From positions 372,001 through 436,000 of the forward strand of contig NZ_CP065915.1 of assembly GCF_016134045.1 (NCBI RefSeq): DNA of 64,000 nucleotides, in the 5' to 3' direction. This DNA is from Pelagovum pacificum. GTDB lineage: Bacteria > Pseudomonadota > Alphaproteobacteria > Rhodobacterales > Rhodobacteraceae. The notes beneath the pieces were generated by a model that was given only the letters and a program-made list of their open reading frames with translations, was not told where the DNA came from and ran no database searches. The position numbers and the translations under genes are program-made. How positions within the stretch are numbered: the stretch's first letter is position 1; each line of letters opens with the position of its first letter. Positions 25,097-32,830 of the stretch are shown here, piece after piece.

Positions 25097-26725
25097 ATGG
25101 CCGACAGCCGTACCGACTGGCTCCCTTGGGAGCGGACCGAGGCCGACCTTGCCTCGGACGCCCAGGTCGCGCGCCGCGCCGAGCTGGCCGTAAGCGCCGG
25201 AGCCCGGATCGATTCCATGACCTACGTAGCAGAGGAGGCGCGCGTCTTCACGCAGTCGCTGAACATCGGCGCTCACGGCTTGATCGCGGCGGGCGCGCTT
25301 TTGCGTGGCGATCTGACGTTCGGCGCGCATTGCAGTGTGAATCCCTATGCCTGTCTGTCGGGCCGCGTGGCCTGCGGCGACGGGGTGCGGATCGCATCGC
25401 TGGCCACGCTGGTCGGCTTCGACCATGGCACGGACAACCCGGACCTGCCGATCTACCGCCAGCCGCTGATCACCCGTGGGATCGAGATCGGCGACGATGT
25501 CTGGATCGGGGCAGGGGCCGTGATCCTGGACGGTGCCCGCATCGGGTCGGGCGTGGTCATCGCCGCAGGGGCCGTGGTCAAGGGCGAGGTGCCAGACCGC
25601 GTGATCGTCGGCGGCGTCCCCGCGCGCATCCTGCGTCACCGCGACGGCCCCGCCGCGCCCGCAATCACCGGCAAGGCCGACCCGCTGGACCAGCTGGGCG
25701 CCGCCGCATCCCGGGACTGGCGCGCCGTCATTGATTTGCATCGCACACCCGAGGGCTTCGCCTCTCCCGACGCGGCGGAACGAGTAGGCCCGGCCATCCG
25801 CCACCTGTGCGACGCCATCGAACTCGAGGCCGGGTTCGGCGGGACCGACGAGGTCGCAGAGCGCGATGCCACCGTCCGCATGCTGCAGGCGATGCAGGAC
25901 CAGACCACCGGCCTGTTCCCCGATCCCGATCATCCCCACGACGGCCCGCCCGAGCGGGACGGGATCGCGCTTTACAACGTCATCGCTGTCGGTGGAGCGC
26001 TCGCCTGCCTCGACGCCGCCCCCGCCTACCCGGTCGCACTGGTCGAGCAGGGCGGCGACTGGCTGTCCGGGCAACTCGACGGCCTCGACTGGCGCGGCAA
26101 CCCTTGGGGCTCCGGCGCGACGACCGACACGCTCGGCACCGCGCTCTGGCTGAACCGCCGGCACTTCGGCCAAGGCAGCGCACGCGAAACGTTGTTCGGC
26201 TGGCTGACGCTGGCCGCCGATCCGCACTCGGGCATATGGTCGGGCAAGGTCGACGACGACTGGCTGCTGGCGGTGAACGGATTCTATCGCGCCAGCCGGG
26301 GCAGCTACGCGCTGCACGGTTTGCCGCTGCCTTATGCCGACCGGACGATCGATACCGTGCTGACCCATTGGGCCGCGCATGACGGGTTCCGCAATGACCA
26401 ACGCACGGCCTGCAACCTGCTGGACGTGGTGCACCCGCTCTGGCTCTGCCTGCGCCAGACCGACCACCGCCGCGCTGAGGCCGAGAAGATCGCCCATGAG
26501 GTGATCGCCGGCACCGCCGAGCGCTGGCGCGAGGGCCGCGGACTTCCCTTCGACGACGACCACGCCACCGGGCTTCAGGGTACCGAGATGTGGCTGTCCG
26601 CCGTTCATACCGCCGCCGCGATCCTCGGAGCCGAGGACCGCTTCCCCTTCCGCCCGCAGGGTGTCCACCGACTGATCCCGGCGGGCAACGGGGCGCATCA
26701 GACCGAAAGGAAACCGAGATGCTGA
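25097..26725 (+). CDS. Fused hexapeptide acetyltransferase and alpha-helical toroid-like protein
   Basis: 542 residues. Residues about 50-180 form a left-handed beta-helix acyltransferase of the LacA/maltose acetyltransferase kind: repeated hexapeptides, catalytic-type H110 in GFDHGTDNPDLP, then IEIGDDVWIGAGAVILDG and the VIVGGVPARIL ending. Residues about 195-535 are a helical, Trp-rich region with repeats such as GDWLSGQLDGLDWRGNPWGSG and GLQGTEMWLSAVH, like an alpha/alpha toroid. I do not know a characterised protein with this combination. It stands between the binding protein and kduI, so an O- or N-acetyl sugar is a likely substrate. The stop overlaps the kduI start by 7 bases. Confidence 0.75.
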   Translation: MADSRTDWLPWERTEADLASDAQVARRAELAVSAGARIDSMTYVAEEARVFTQSLNIGAHGLIAAGALLRGDLTFGAHCSVNPYACLSGRVACGDGVRIASLATLVGFDHGTDNPDLPIYRQPLITRGIEIGDDVWIGAGAVILDGARIGSGVVIAAGAVVKGEVPDRVIVGGVPARILRHRDGPAAPAITGKADPLDQLGAAASRDWRAVIDLHRTPEGFASPDAAERVGPAIRHLCDAIELEAGFGGTDEVAERDATVRMLQAMQDQTTGLFPDPDHPHDGPPERDGIALYNVIAVGGALACLDAAPAYPVALVEQGGDWLSGQLDGLDWRGNPWGSGATTDTLGTALWLNRRHFGQGSARETLFGWLTLAADPHSGIWSGKVDDDWLLAVNGFYRASRGSYALHGLPLPYADRTIDTVLTHWAAHDGFRNDQRTACNLLDVVHPLWLCLRQTDHRRAEAEKIAHEVIAGTAERWREGRGLPFDDDHATGLQGTEMWLSAVHTAAAILGAEDRFPFRPQGVHRLIPAGNGAHQTERKPRC

Positions 26726-27543
26726 CTGTCACCACAGTGCACGCGATTCACCAGAGCCAGGCCAAGGCCTTCGACACCACGGGGCTGCGTGAGAACTTCT
26801 TGGTGGGTGACGCGTTCCGACCGGGCGAGATCCGCCTGACCTACACGCACTACGACCGCTTCGTGCTCGGCGGCGCGGTGCCCGACGGCGGCAGCCTGAC
26901 GCTGGACAAGGTGGCCGAGACCGGCACCGACAATTTCCTCGAGCGGCGCGAGATGGGCATCGTCAACATCGGTGAAACGGGCGAGGTGGCGGCAGGTGGC
27001 GACAGCTGGACGCTGAACCGTGGTGACGTGCTCTACCTTGGTATGGGCTCGGGCGCGGTAACCTTCTCCGGCAAGGGGCGCTTTTATATCGCCTCGGCGC
27101 CCGCGCATCGCACCTGTCCGGACAAGCTGATCACGATCGGCGAGGCCAAGGAGGTCAACACCGGGGCGACCGAGACGTCTAACAAGCGGACCATCCGACA
27201 GTTCATCCACCCCGACGTGATGGAGAGCTGCCAGCTGACGCTTGGCTACACCCAGCTTCACGAAGGCTCTGTCTGGAACACCATTCCGAGCCATACCCAC
27301 GACCGCCGGATGGAAGCCTACCTCTACTGGGGCATGGCCCCCGAGTCCCGCGTGGTCCACATGATGGGCGAACCGCAGGAAACCCGGCACCTGATGGTCG
27401 CCAACGAGGAAGCCATCGTCTCGCCGCCTTGGTCGATCCACTCGGGCGCTGGTATCGGTGAATACACGTTCATCTGGGCCATGGCCGGCGACAACCAATC
27501 CTTCACGGATATGGACTTCATCGAGCCGAAGGACCTGCTGTGA
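26719..27543 (+). CDS. kduI: 5-dehydro-4-deoxy-D-glucuronate isomerase
   Basis: 274 residues. Cupin-type zinc isomerase converting 5-dehydro-4-deoxy-D-glucuronate (from unsaturated uronates) to 3-deoxy-D-glycero-2,5-hexodiulosonate. Shows RPGEIRLTYTHYDRFVLGGA-like N-terminal region, the metal-site stretch NTIPSHTHDRRMEAYLYW (His, His, Glu) and the IHSGAG/YTFIWAMAGDN end. Normal length for KduI. Start ATG 26719 inside the preceding gene's end; a longer in-frame reading would add 43 unrelated residues. Stop overlaps kduD (TGATG). Confidence 0.96.
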   Translation: MLTVTTVHAIHQSQAKAFDTTGLRENFLVGDAFRPGEIRLTYTHYDRFVLGGAVPDGGSLTLDKVAETGTDNFLERREMGIVNIGETGEVAAGGDSWTLNRGDVLYLGMGSGAVTFSGKGRFYIASAPAHRTCPDKLITIGEAKEVNTGATETSNKRTIRQFIHPDVMESCQLTLGYTQLHEGSVWNTIPSHTHDRRMEAYLYWGMAPESRVVHMMGEPQETRHLMVANEEAIVSPPWSIHSGAGIGEYTFIWAMAGDNQSFTDMDFIEPKDLL

Positions 27544-28286
27544 TGGCTGGTCCGTTTTCACTCGAGGGTCGCAAGGCCATGGTGACCGGCGCCAACACTG
27601 GCATCGGCCGGGCCATCGCGACCAGTATCGCCGGGCAGGGGGCCGAAGTCGTCTGTGCCGGCCGCCGCAGCTGTGCCGAAACCGTCGCCGCGATCATCGA
27701 CGCCGGCGGAACGGCGTCGGAGCTTCAGCTCGATTTTTCGGACCCGATGGCGGCGCACGATATCTTCGCGGGCGCCGGGTTCGACCTGCTGGTCAACAAT
27801 GCCGGCACCATCCGGCGCGAGGACAGTGTGAATCTGTCCGAAACCGACTGGGACGAGGTGATGGACGTCAACCTCAAGGCGGTGTTCTTCACCTGCCAGG
27901 CCTTCGGGAAAGAGCTCTTGTCCCAGCAGGCGCCGGGGGCGGTGGTGAACGTCGCCTCGCTGCTGTCCTTCCAGGGCGGCATCCGGGTGGCCTCCTACAC
28001 CGCGTCGAAACATGGGGTAGCGGGGATCACCAAGATCCTCGCAAACGAATGGGCGCCCCACGGCATCACAGTGAACGCTATCGCGCCTGGTTATATCGCC
28101 ACCAACAACACCGTTGCCCTGCGCGCGGACCCCGAGCGGTCCAAGGCGATCCTCGACCGGATTCCCGCCGGTCGCTGGGGCGATCCCGAGGACATCGGCG
28201 GCACCGCTGCCTACCTGTGCTCGCCCGCCGCGCGCTATGTCACCGGGGCGGTGCTAAACGTTGACGGTGGCTGGCTGGCGCGCTGA
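27543..28286 (+). CDS. kduD: 2-dehydro-3-deoxy-D-gluconate 5-dehydrogenase (SDR)
   Basis: 247 residues. Short-chain dehydrogenase reducing the KduI product to 2-keto-3-deoxygluconate (KDG). TGANTGIG nucleotide loop near residue 16, NNAG, catalytic Ser in VASLLSF, and YTASKHG (Tyr-x-x-x-Lys). Characteristic KduD residues NPFSLEGR-like start (GPFSLEGRKAMVTG) are visible. Ends the operon; KDG kinase and aldolase are not in the window. Confidence 0.95.
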   Translation: MAGPFSLEGRKAMVTGANTGIGRAIATSIAGQGAEVVCAGRRSCAETVAAIIDAGGTASELQLDFSDPMAAHDIFAGAGFDLLVNNAGTIRREDSVNLSETDWDEVMDVNLKAVFFTCQAFGKELLSQQAPGAVVNVASLLSFQGGIRVASYTASKHGVAGITKILANEWAPHGITVNAIAPGYIATNNTVALRADPERSKAILDRIPAGRWGDPEDIGGTAAYLCSPAARYVTGAVLNVDGGWLAR

Positions 28287-28583
28287 GGCTCTGGTCGGCA
28301 GGAGTGTCAGGGCCCATGAATTTCGGCGGCTGAAGCAGCGGAAGACTGCGCATTCAGTCGGGACGGTACAAAGCATCATGCTGGCGCCCTGCAGCTTGAA
28401 CTATTTATTGGGATCGAGGTGCGCGCCAAGTGATCCAAGTATCAGAGCTCTTAAAATTAGGGCGTGACGTAACGTCAGTTTTGATGACTGGATTTCCGTT
28501 CATCCCAATAAGGTTCTGCAGGATAGTCACACCCATTCGTTCAACTGGATCAGAGGCGAATACCGAATATCAGGGACAGCGAA
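28287..28583. other. 297-bp AT-richer gap after kduD
   Basis: No gene recognised. The sequence is visibly less GC-rich than its neighbours, and contains TGACGT-A-ACGTCA (28465-28477), a perfect 6-bp-arm inverted repeat. It separates the end of the uronate operon from the convergent FeeM-like gene, so terminators for both strands are expected, but I see no classic hairpin with a T-tract. Confidence 0.5.
28465..28477. repeat. Perfect inverted repeat TGACGT-A-ACGTCA
   Basis: Thirteen bases, two 6-bp arms around a central A. Lies between two convergent operons, where an operator is not expected. Significance unknown. Confidence 0.4.
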
Positions 28584-29153
28584 TTAGCTGGCGAGTGCCT
28601 GAAGCTGGTGTGCTTGAAGCTCTACTCCGATCAGCGTGAGCTCCTTGTTGAGGTGCGCATAGGGTCTAGGCGCCGAGAGCTGCTCGAACCCGTAGAGGCG
28701 ATTGTAGAGCGGGACGCGGCTCTGCGGGACGGCGGCGACGCCGTATTGGACAGGGTAGGTCCGTTCGTAATTCATGCAGAGCCGCAGGGCCTGGCGGGCG
28801 ACCGGCAGGCGCATCGAACCGAGGTTGGGGTCGACCGCGAAGCGCGCGCCGTCGATCAGGGTCTGGCCCGCCATTATCTTCGGCATGAGCACGTCGGAGA
28901 ACGCCGACATCGTGGCGGAGCTGTGATTGTAGCGGTCGAGAATGTGCAGCCTGATCGTTCCGACGATACGTCCCGCCGAGCGTATCGCGTGGATATGCGC
29001 GTTCTCGATCCGGTCGAATTCATCGACGAATTCCTCGTCTTCCCGGGGCGCGATGGCGCCTTCGGCGAGGTAGCAGCGATACCGGAATTCACCGACTTCG
29101 CGCAGCTCATCCTCGGATCGCACTTGAGTGACTTCGAATACTTTTGCGAGCAT
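28584..29153 (-). CDS. FeeM-like N-acyl amino acid synthase
   Basis: 189 residues. GNAT-like fold related to LuxI and FeeM autoinducer/N-acyl amino acid synthases. Hallmarks are FRYRCYLAEG (Arg/Phe pair at about 23-30), the acidic EFVDEFDRIENAH segment at 41-53 that aligns with the LuxI D/E pair, and GRIVGTIRLHIL at 61-72. These enzymes transfer an acyl group from acyl-ACP to an amino acid. Two bases separate it from the methyltransferase gene upstream on the same strand, and an AAGGA site precedes the ATG. I infer it makes an N-acyl amino acid for methylation by that partner. Confidence 0.75.
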   Translation of the reverse strand: MLAKVFEVTQVRSEDELREVGEFRYRCYLAEGAIAPREDEEFVDEFDRIENAHIHAIRSAGRIVGTIRLHILDRYNHSSATMSAFSDVLMPKIMAGQTLIDGARFAVDPNLGSMRLPVARQALRLCMNYERTYPVQYGVAAVPQSRVPLYNRLYGFEQLSAPRPYAHLNKELTLIGVELQAHQLQALAS

Positions 29154-29155
29154 GA

Positions 29156-29707
29156 TCAGTTCCTTGAGGGGATCTTCGGGAGCAGGAAGCCGGCGTTCTT
29201 CTGATAGTCGATATATTGCTGTCCGAAGCGGCCATCCGACAGGAAGCCTTCTTCGCGCTTGGCGGAATAGAGGTAGACGAACAGCAGCGTGCCGAAGACG
29301 GCGATCGATGCCGGGTGGGCGGTTCCGATCGCGCAGGCAAGCCAGAAAATGATGTAGGACGAGTAGAACGGGTGCCGGATGTACTTCCAGGGACCGCTCG
29401 TGATGATGCCGTCGCCCTTCGTCTCATTGTCGAACGCGAGGGACAGCTTCTTGCGGCTGTGGCGTGTGGCCCAGAGGAACAGCGCGAACGCGGGAACCAT
29501 GAGAACCAGCGCCGCGAACGAGAACATCAGGTTCCCGTAGAAAGCCAGCAACAGGAAGACGAAGAGGCCGATCAGCGACAGGCCGGAGATCAGGTACATG
29601 CCGAGCGGATATTTCTCGGAGGTGAAATGCTGCCGTGTCGCGGCAGAAATCATCACGAAGTAGGCCAGCGCGACGAGGCCTGCGAAAAAGTCCAAGGGGT
29701 CTGACAC
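29156..29707 (-). CDS. Isoprenylcysteine methyltransferase-like membrane protein
   Basis: 183 residues from GTG 29705-29707 (an AGGGA site lies about 10 bp upstream). Four to five membrane helices (about 7-22, 37-57, 59-80, 115-147). The ICMT/PEMT signature is GPWKYIRHPFYSS (RHP at 111-113), then E152/E153 and the GRFGQQYIDYQK tail, which form the S-adenosylmethionine site in this fold. Enzymes of this fold methylate carboxyls or amines of lipidic molecules at the membrane. It precedes the N-acyl amino acid synthase by 2 bp, so a free carboxyl of an N-acyl amino acid is the obvious substrate. A run of nine T's on the coding strand (29724-29732) lies just upstream. Confidence 0.72.
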   Translation of the reverse strand: MSDPLDFFAGLVALAYFVMISAATRQHFTSEKYPLGMYLISGLSLIGLFVFLLLAFYGNLMFSFAALVLMVPAFALFLWATRHSRKKLSLAFDNETKGDGIITSGPWKYIRHPFYSSYIIFWLACAIGTAHPASIAVFGTLLFVYLYSAKREEGFLSDGRFGQQYIDYQKNAGFLLPKIPSRN

Positions 29708-29974
29708 GGTCCGGCGTCCCTGCAAAAAAAAACTGACTTCAGACGCGGGGACTCGTCCGGATTCGGGGCGCGAATAGAAAAAATACAGCCGTGTCGGCGT
29801 GTGCGATTTCCTGACCTCAGCCCCAGCCGTCAAGCGCGCATCAACGTTTAGAAAACATAAACCGGTAATAATGCTCCGCAAGCGACTTTATTCCGGAATC
29901 CGAATTAAAGTCGCGCAGGTGGAAACGAATGCCCCGGAGCGGGCTCCTCCGGAGGCTCAGACTTCAAACTGTGC
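29708..29974. other. 267-bp gap between methyltransferase-like and kinase genes
   Basis: Contains the presumed promoter of the methyltransferase/synthase pair. A TTGACG hexamer on the minus strand near 29826-29831 has no good -10. AT-rich patches occur at 29846-29871 and 29775-29787. The nine-base A run (T on the coding strand) is at 29724-29732. No gene seen. Confidence 0.45.
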
Positions 29975-31426
29975 TCAGGATCGCGCCGAAATGGCGACTT
30001 GCCGGTCGGATGGGTCGTCCACCGATTTCGAAATTGCTGTAGTCCGGTTGCCCGAGTCGAAGACAGTCGTGCAGGGCAGCTCGATCTCGAAGGTCGTCCC
30101 GACGCCAACTTCGCTCTCGTAGTCGATGGTGCCGCCGATCGCTTCGATGATCTCTCGTGAGATCGCCATGCCGAGCCCGGTGCCGCCGAACTGGCGCTGC
30201 GCGGAGGAGTCGAGTTGGACGAAGCGGCCGAACACGGCTTCCTTCGACCCCTCGGGAATCCCGACGCCGTGGTCGCGCACGTAGATATGGGCCCGGCCAT
30301 TCGCGACCTTGAGCCAGATGTCGACCTCTCCCTTCTCGGGCGAGAATTTGGCCGCGTTCGAGATGACGTTGGCGAGCACCTGCATCAGGCGCGACACGTC
30401 GGTATGGACGTAGACCGTCGCCGCCACGTCCATCCTGAGGTTCAGCTGAACATCGTAGCGGTCCGCCAATCCCTGGTGCGAGGTGAGCGCGTCGTTCAGG
30501 AAGGACTGGAGGTCGACCGTCTCCTTTTCGAAGCGCATCTTGCCCTCTTCGAGCTTCTGCAGATCGAGCAGGTCGTCGACGAGGTTTGCAAGCCGCCGGC
30601 TGTTGCGCCCGACCAGCTTCAGCATCGACTCAGCCTGTGGCGGGAAGGTCCCGAACTTGCCCGAATTCAGCAGGTCCAGCGATCCCTTGATCGACGTCAA
30701 CGGCGTGCGCAGTTCGTGACTCACGACCGCGACGAACTGCGACTTGAGAACGAGCGCGGCCTTTACCTTCTCGTGCTGCGCCTCGAGATCCTCGAGCTGT
30801 TTAAGGTCCTGGCGATACAGCCGCAGGAAACCGAGCGAACAGTCGATCAGGAAGTACATCAGGAAGATGATGGTAAAGAACTGCAGCCACATGTCCGAGG
30901 TCAGCGGTGGCCGGTACACGTAGAGGTCGCGCGACGTGATGACGAGGAACGCCACGCCGTAACCGGTCAGGCGGATCGCGAGCGCGCTTGCCAGCTGGTG
31001 GTTGTTGATCGCCGCGTAGAGCGCGGCCGCGATCAGGCAGAACAGCGCGGTGAACATCGCGACGCCATCTTCGGTGATGCCGACCCAGATACCGAAGACG
31101 CTGATGGCTAGCGTGCTGACCGTCGTGTTCGTGATGTAGCCCGCATAGGCCCGCCGCGTCGCGCGCGAGTCGCCTTTCTCGATACGCTGGACGCGCCTCG
31201 CCATGCGGAGGTCGATGAACTCGCAGATCATGCAGACCGCGAAGAACAGGGCGGCCTTCCACGGCGCGAAGAACCAACCGGCCAGCAGAGCGACTGAGGA
31301 GAAGATGCCCTGCCGCTGCCAAGTCAGCGTGATGACCGCACGAGAGTAATCTCTGACGTTCTTCAGCAGACGCTTCGAAGCGGCAGATTTGCGGTCATTT
31401 TCAATCTGGGCCTGATCTGGCGTCAC
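29975..31426 (-). CDS. Membrane histidine kinase without adjacent regulator
   Basis: About 483 residues from GTG 31424-31426, chosen because GGAAGGGG lies 8 bp upstream; a GTG three codons earlier is closer to that site. Five to six membrane helices fill residues about 45-205 (two around 45-72, others near 105-120, 127-145, 155-168 and 183-203) with no large periplasmic domain. A coiled linker precedes the H-box VVSHELRTPLTSIKG with phosphoacceptor His at about 237. The catalytic domain has NVISNAAKF, DHGVGIP and GGTGLGMAI. No receiver domain or regulator lies nearby. Next to the N-acyl amino acid cassette it could sense a hydrophobic signal in the membrane; that is inference. Confidence 0.88.
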   Translation of the reverse strand: MTPDQAQIENDRKSAASKRLLKNVRDYSRAVITLTWQRQGIFSSVALLAGWFFAPWKAALFFAVCMICEFIDLRMARRVQRIEKGDSRATRRAYAGYITNTTVSTLAISVFGIWVGITEDGVAMFTALFCLIAAALYAAINNHQLASALAIRLTGYGVAFLVITSRDLYVYRPPLTSDMWLQFFTIIFLMYFLIDCSLGFLRLYRQDLKQLEDLEAQHEKVKAALVLKSQFVAVVSHELRTPLTSIKGSLDLLNSGKFGTFPPQAESMLKLVGRNSRRLANLVDDLLDLQKLEEGKMRFEKETVDLQSFLNDALTSHQGLADRYDVQLNLRMDVAATVYVHTDVSRLMQVLANVISNAAKFSPEKGEVDIWLKVANGRAHIYVRDHGVGIPEGSKEAVFGRFVQLDSSAQRQFGGTGLGMAISREIIEAIGGTIDYESEVGVGTTFEIELPCTTVFDSGNRTTAISKSVDDPSDRQVAISARS

Positions 31427-31959
31427 CAGAAGCACCCCTTCCGCAGGGTGAACGGTGCAACGATGCTCACGCCGCGCGCGTAGGCGGACTGCCCTCGCGG
31501 CGAGCCCCGAACCTGGTGGCGGGCGATGATATGAGCATCAGTCTTCAACGATGATCCGCTCTGAAATTGCGCTCGGCCTGGGGCTCTGGATGTCGTCCCG
31601 GGCGGGCTCACCTCTTTTATTACTCAATTTTTTTAGCCGTCGACTTTGGCGAAACTGTGATCAGAAGTCGGTTATGTTAACCAATTTGCCGGGCGAGAGG
31701 CGGGCCCGCACAACCTTATGGCGAATGGTTTGGTTTGGCAGGGGGTGGCGTCACGCAAGTGGACGGCCTCTGCTTGATTGCCCAAGCAGTCCTGCCCTCG
31801 AGACTCTGCGGTGCCATCGCGTTGCAGAAGCTGGACACAGTCAAGTCGGCCAAGCCGGCACGCCCGCCTGGCTGGGCGTCGATGCTCCATTAGCGGTCCC
31901 CGGTTGGAGCTTCCGGCGATACGCAACGCGATCGTTCGGTCGCTCGCGGCTCTCGACCG
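31427..31959. other. 533-bp non-coding region, AT-rich in the middle
   Basis: No convincing gene on either strand. Around 31605-31690 the sequence is AT-rich and holds GGTTA-TGT-TAACC (31670-31682), an inverted repeat. On the minus strand TAATAA-like -10 elements occur near 31615-31622, plausible for kinase transcription. The open frames visible here give low-complexity Arg-rich translations with no family resemblance. It may be remnant DNA from an insertion or a long regulatory region. Confidence 0.5.
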
Positions 31960-32277
31960 TCACACGTCCTTGCAGAACGATTCGTAGAGGGCGCTCATCA
32001 GGACGTGGAGGTCGGGGTCACTGATCCGGTAGTGGATCGTCTGGCTCTCGCGTCGAGTGTCCACCATCCCCGCTTCGCGGAGCTTGGCGAGGTGCTGGCT
32101 CAGCGCGGATTGGCTGAGCCCGACAGCGGCCTGCAGCATCCCGACGGAGCGTTCGCCCTTCGCCAGTTCGCACAGGATCAACAGGCGCTTGGCATTCGCC
32201 ACCAGCGCCAGACGCGATGCGACGTGATCCGCCCGCTTCTCGAGCGCGGCCACCGACTCGTCGGTCTCGAATTCCAT
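31960..32277 (-). CDS. BigR/SqrR-type ArsR repressor (sulfide/persulfide sensor)
   Basis: 105 residues. Winged helix ArsR fold with LRLSQSALSQHLAKLREAG-type recognition region and the HYRISDP wing. C36 and C102 are spaced exactly as the sensor cysteines of SqrR (C41/C107) and BigR (C42/C108), which form a tetrasulfide link with persulfide and then leave DNA. Divergent from a sulfur-trafficking operon, as expected. Start ATG 32275-32277; a longer in-frame reading toward the other strand's genes is an artefact. Autoregulation through the operator at 32296-32311 is likely. Confidence 0.9.
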   Translation of the reverse strand: MEFETDESVAALEKRADHVASRLALVANAKRLLILCELAKGERSVGMLQAAVGLSQSALSQHLAKLREAGMVDTRRESQTIHYRISDPDLHVLMSALYESFCKDV

Positions 32278-32287
32278 TACATTAGCC

Positions 32288-32316
32288 TTGACTGAATTAG
32301 CATGCTCTAATATGTA
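32288..32316 (+). promoter_or_regulatory. Promoter with embedded operator for the sulfide operon
   Basis: TTGACT (32288-32293), a 17-base spacer, and TATGTA (32311-32316). The spacer contains ATTAG-CATGCT-CTAAT (32296-32311), an inverted repeat sited where a bound repressor would block RNA polymerase. A further ATTAG half-site starts at 32281. Best reading: binding site of the divergently encoded BigR/SqrR-like repressor. Confidence 0.65.
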
Positions 32317-32368
32317 GCTGGAAACCCTCGCGGGGGCAAGGCTCCCGAACGCAATATGGAGACCCTCA

Positions 32369-32830
32369 ATGGAGTTGGAAACCGCAACGGCCTTTACGCC
32401 CTGGGCTTCGCTTGGCGGCGGCGTCCTGATCGGGCTGAGCGCCGTCATGGTCATGGGGCTGTTCGGCCGGATCGCCGGGATCACCGGGATCACCAACGGG
32501 CTGATCGGCGCGGCGCTGCCGGTGCCGGGCACGCCCGCCGATCGCGACTGGCGGCTCGCCTTCCTCGCGGGGCTGATCCTCGCCCCCTTCGGCGTCATGA
32601 TCGCCGGCGGCTCCGTCGCGCAGACCGTCCCGTCGAACCTGCCGGGCATGGCGATCGCCGGCCTGCTGGTCGGTGCAGGCACCGCGCTTGGCTCGGGCTG
32701 CACGTCGGGCCACGGCGTCTGTGGCCTCGCCCGGCTGTCGACGCGCTCCGCGGTGGCCGTCGCCACCTTCATGGCAGCGGGTGTCGTCACCGTGTTCGTG
32801 CTGCGCCACGTCATCGGCGGAGGCTTCTGA
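32369..32830 (+). CDS. YeeE/YedE family sulfur transporter, first half
   Basis: 153 residues, four hydrophobic helices. Contains the family cysteine motif GSGCTSGHGVCGL, which handles sulfur in the pore of YeeE-type thiosulfate channels. Together with the next gene it forms a split YeeE/YedE pair, the usual form in alphaproteobacterial bigR operons. The stop overlaps the next ATG (TGATG). Probably moves a sulfur species across the inner membrane during sulfide stress. Confidence 0.9.
   Translation: MELETATAFTPWASLGGGVLIGLSAVMVMGLFGRIAGITGITNGLIGAALPVPGTPADRDWRLAFLAGLILAPFGVMIAGGSVAQTVPSNLPGMAIAGLLVGAGTALGSGCTSGHGVCGLARLSTRSAVAVATFMAAGVVTVFVLRHVIGGGF

Noticed and set aside
26590-26718. In-frame N-terminal extension of kduI
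   Set aside because: It lies within the coding region of the preceding fused protein and would give an atypical KduI N-terminus.
31427-31959. Small frames in the 533-bp gap, considered as a broken gene
   Set aside because: Translations are Arg- and Pro-rich with no resemblance to a family; no frameshift join gives a recognisable protein.
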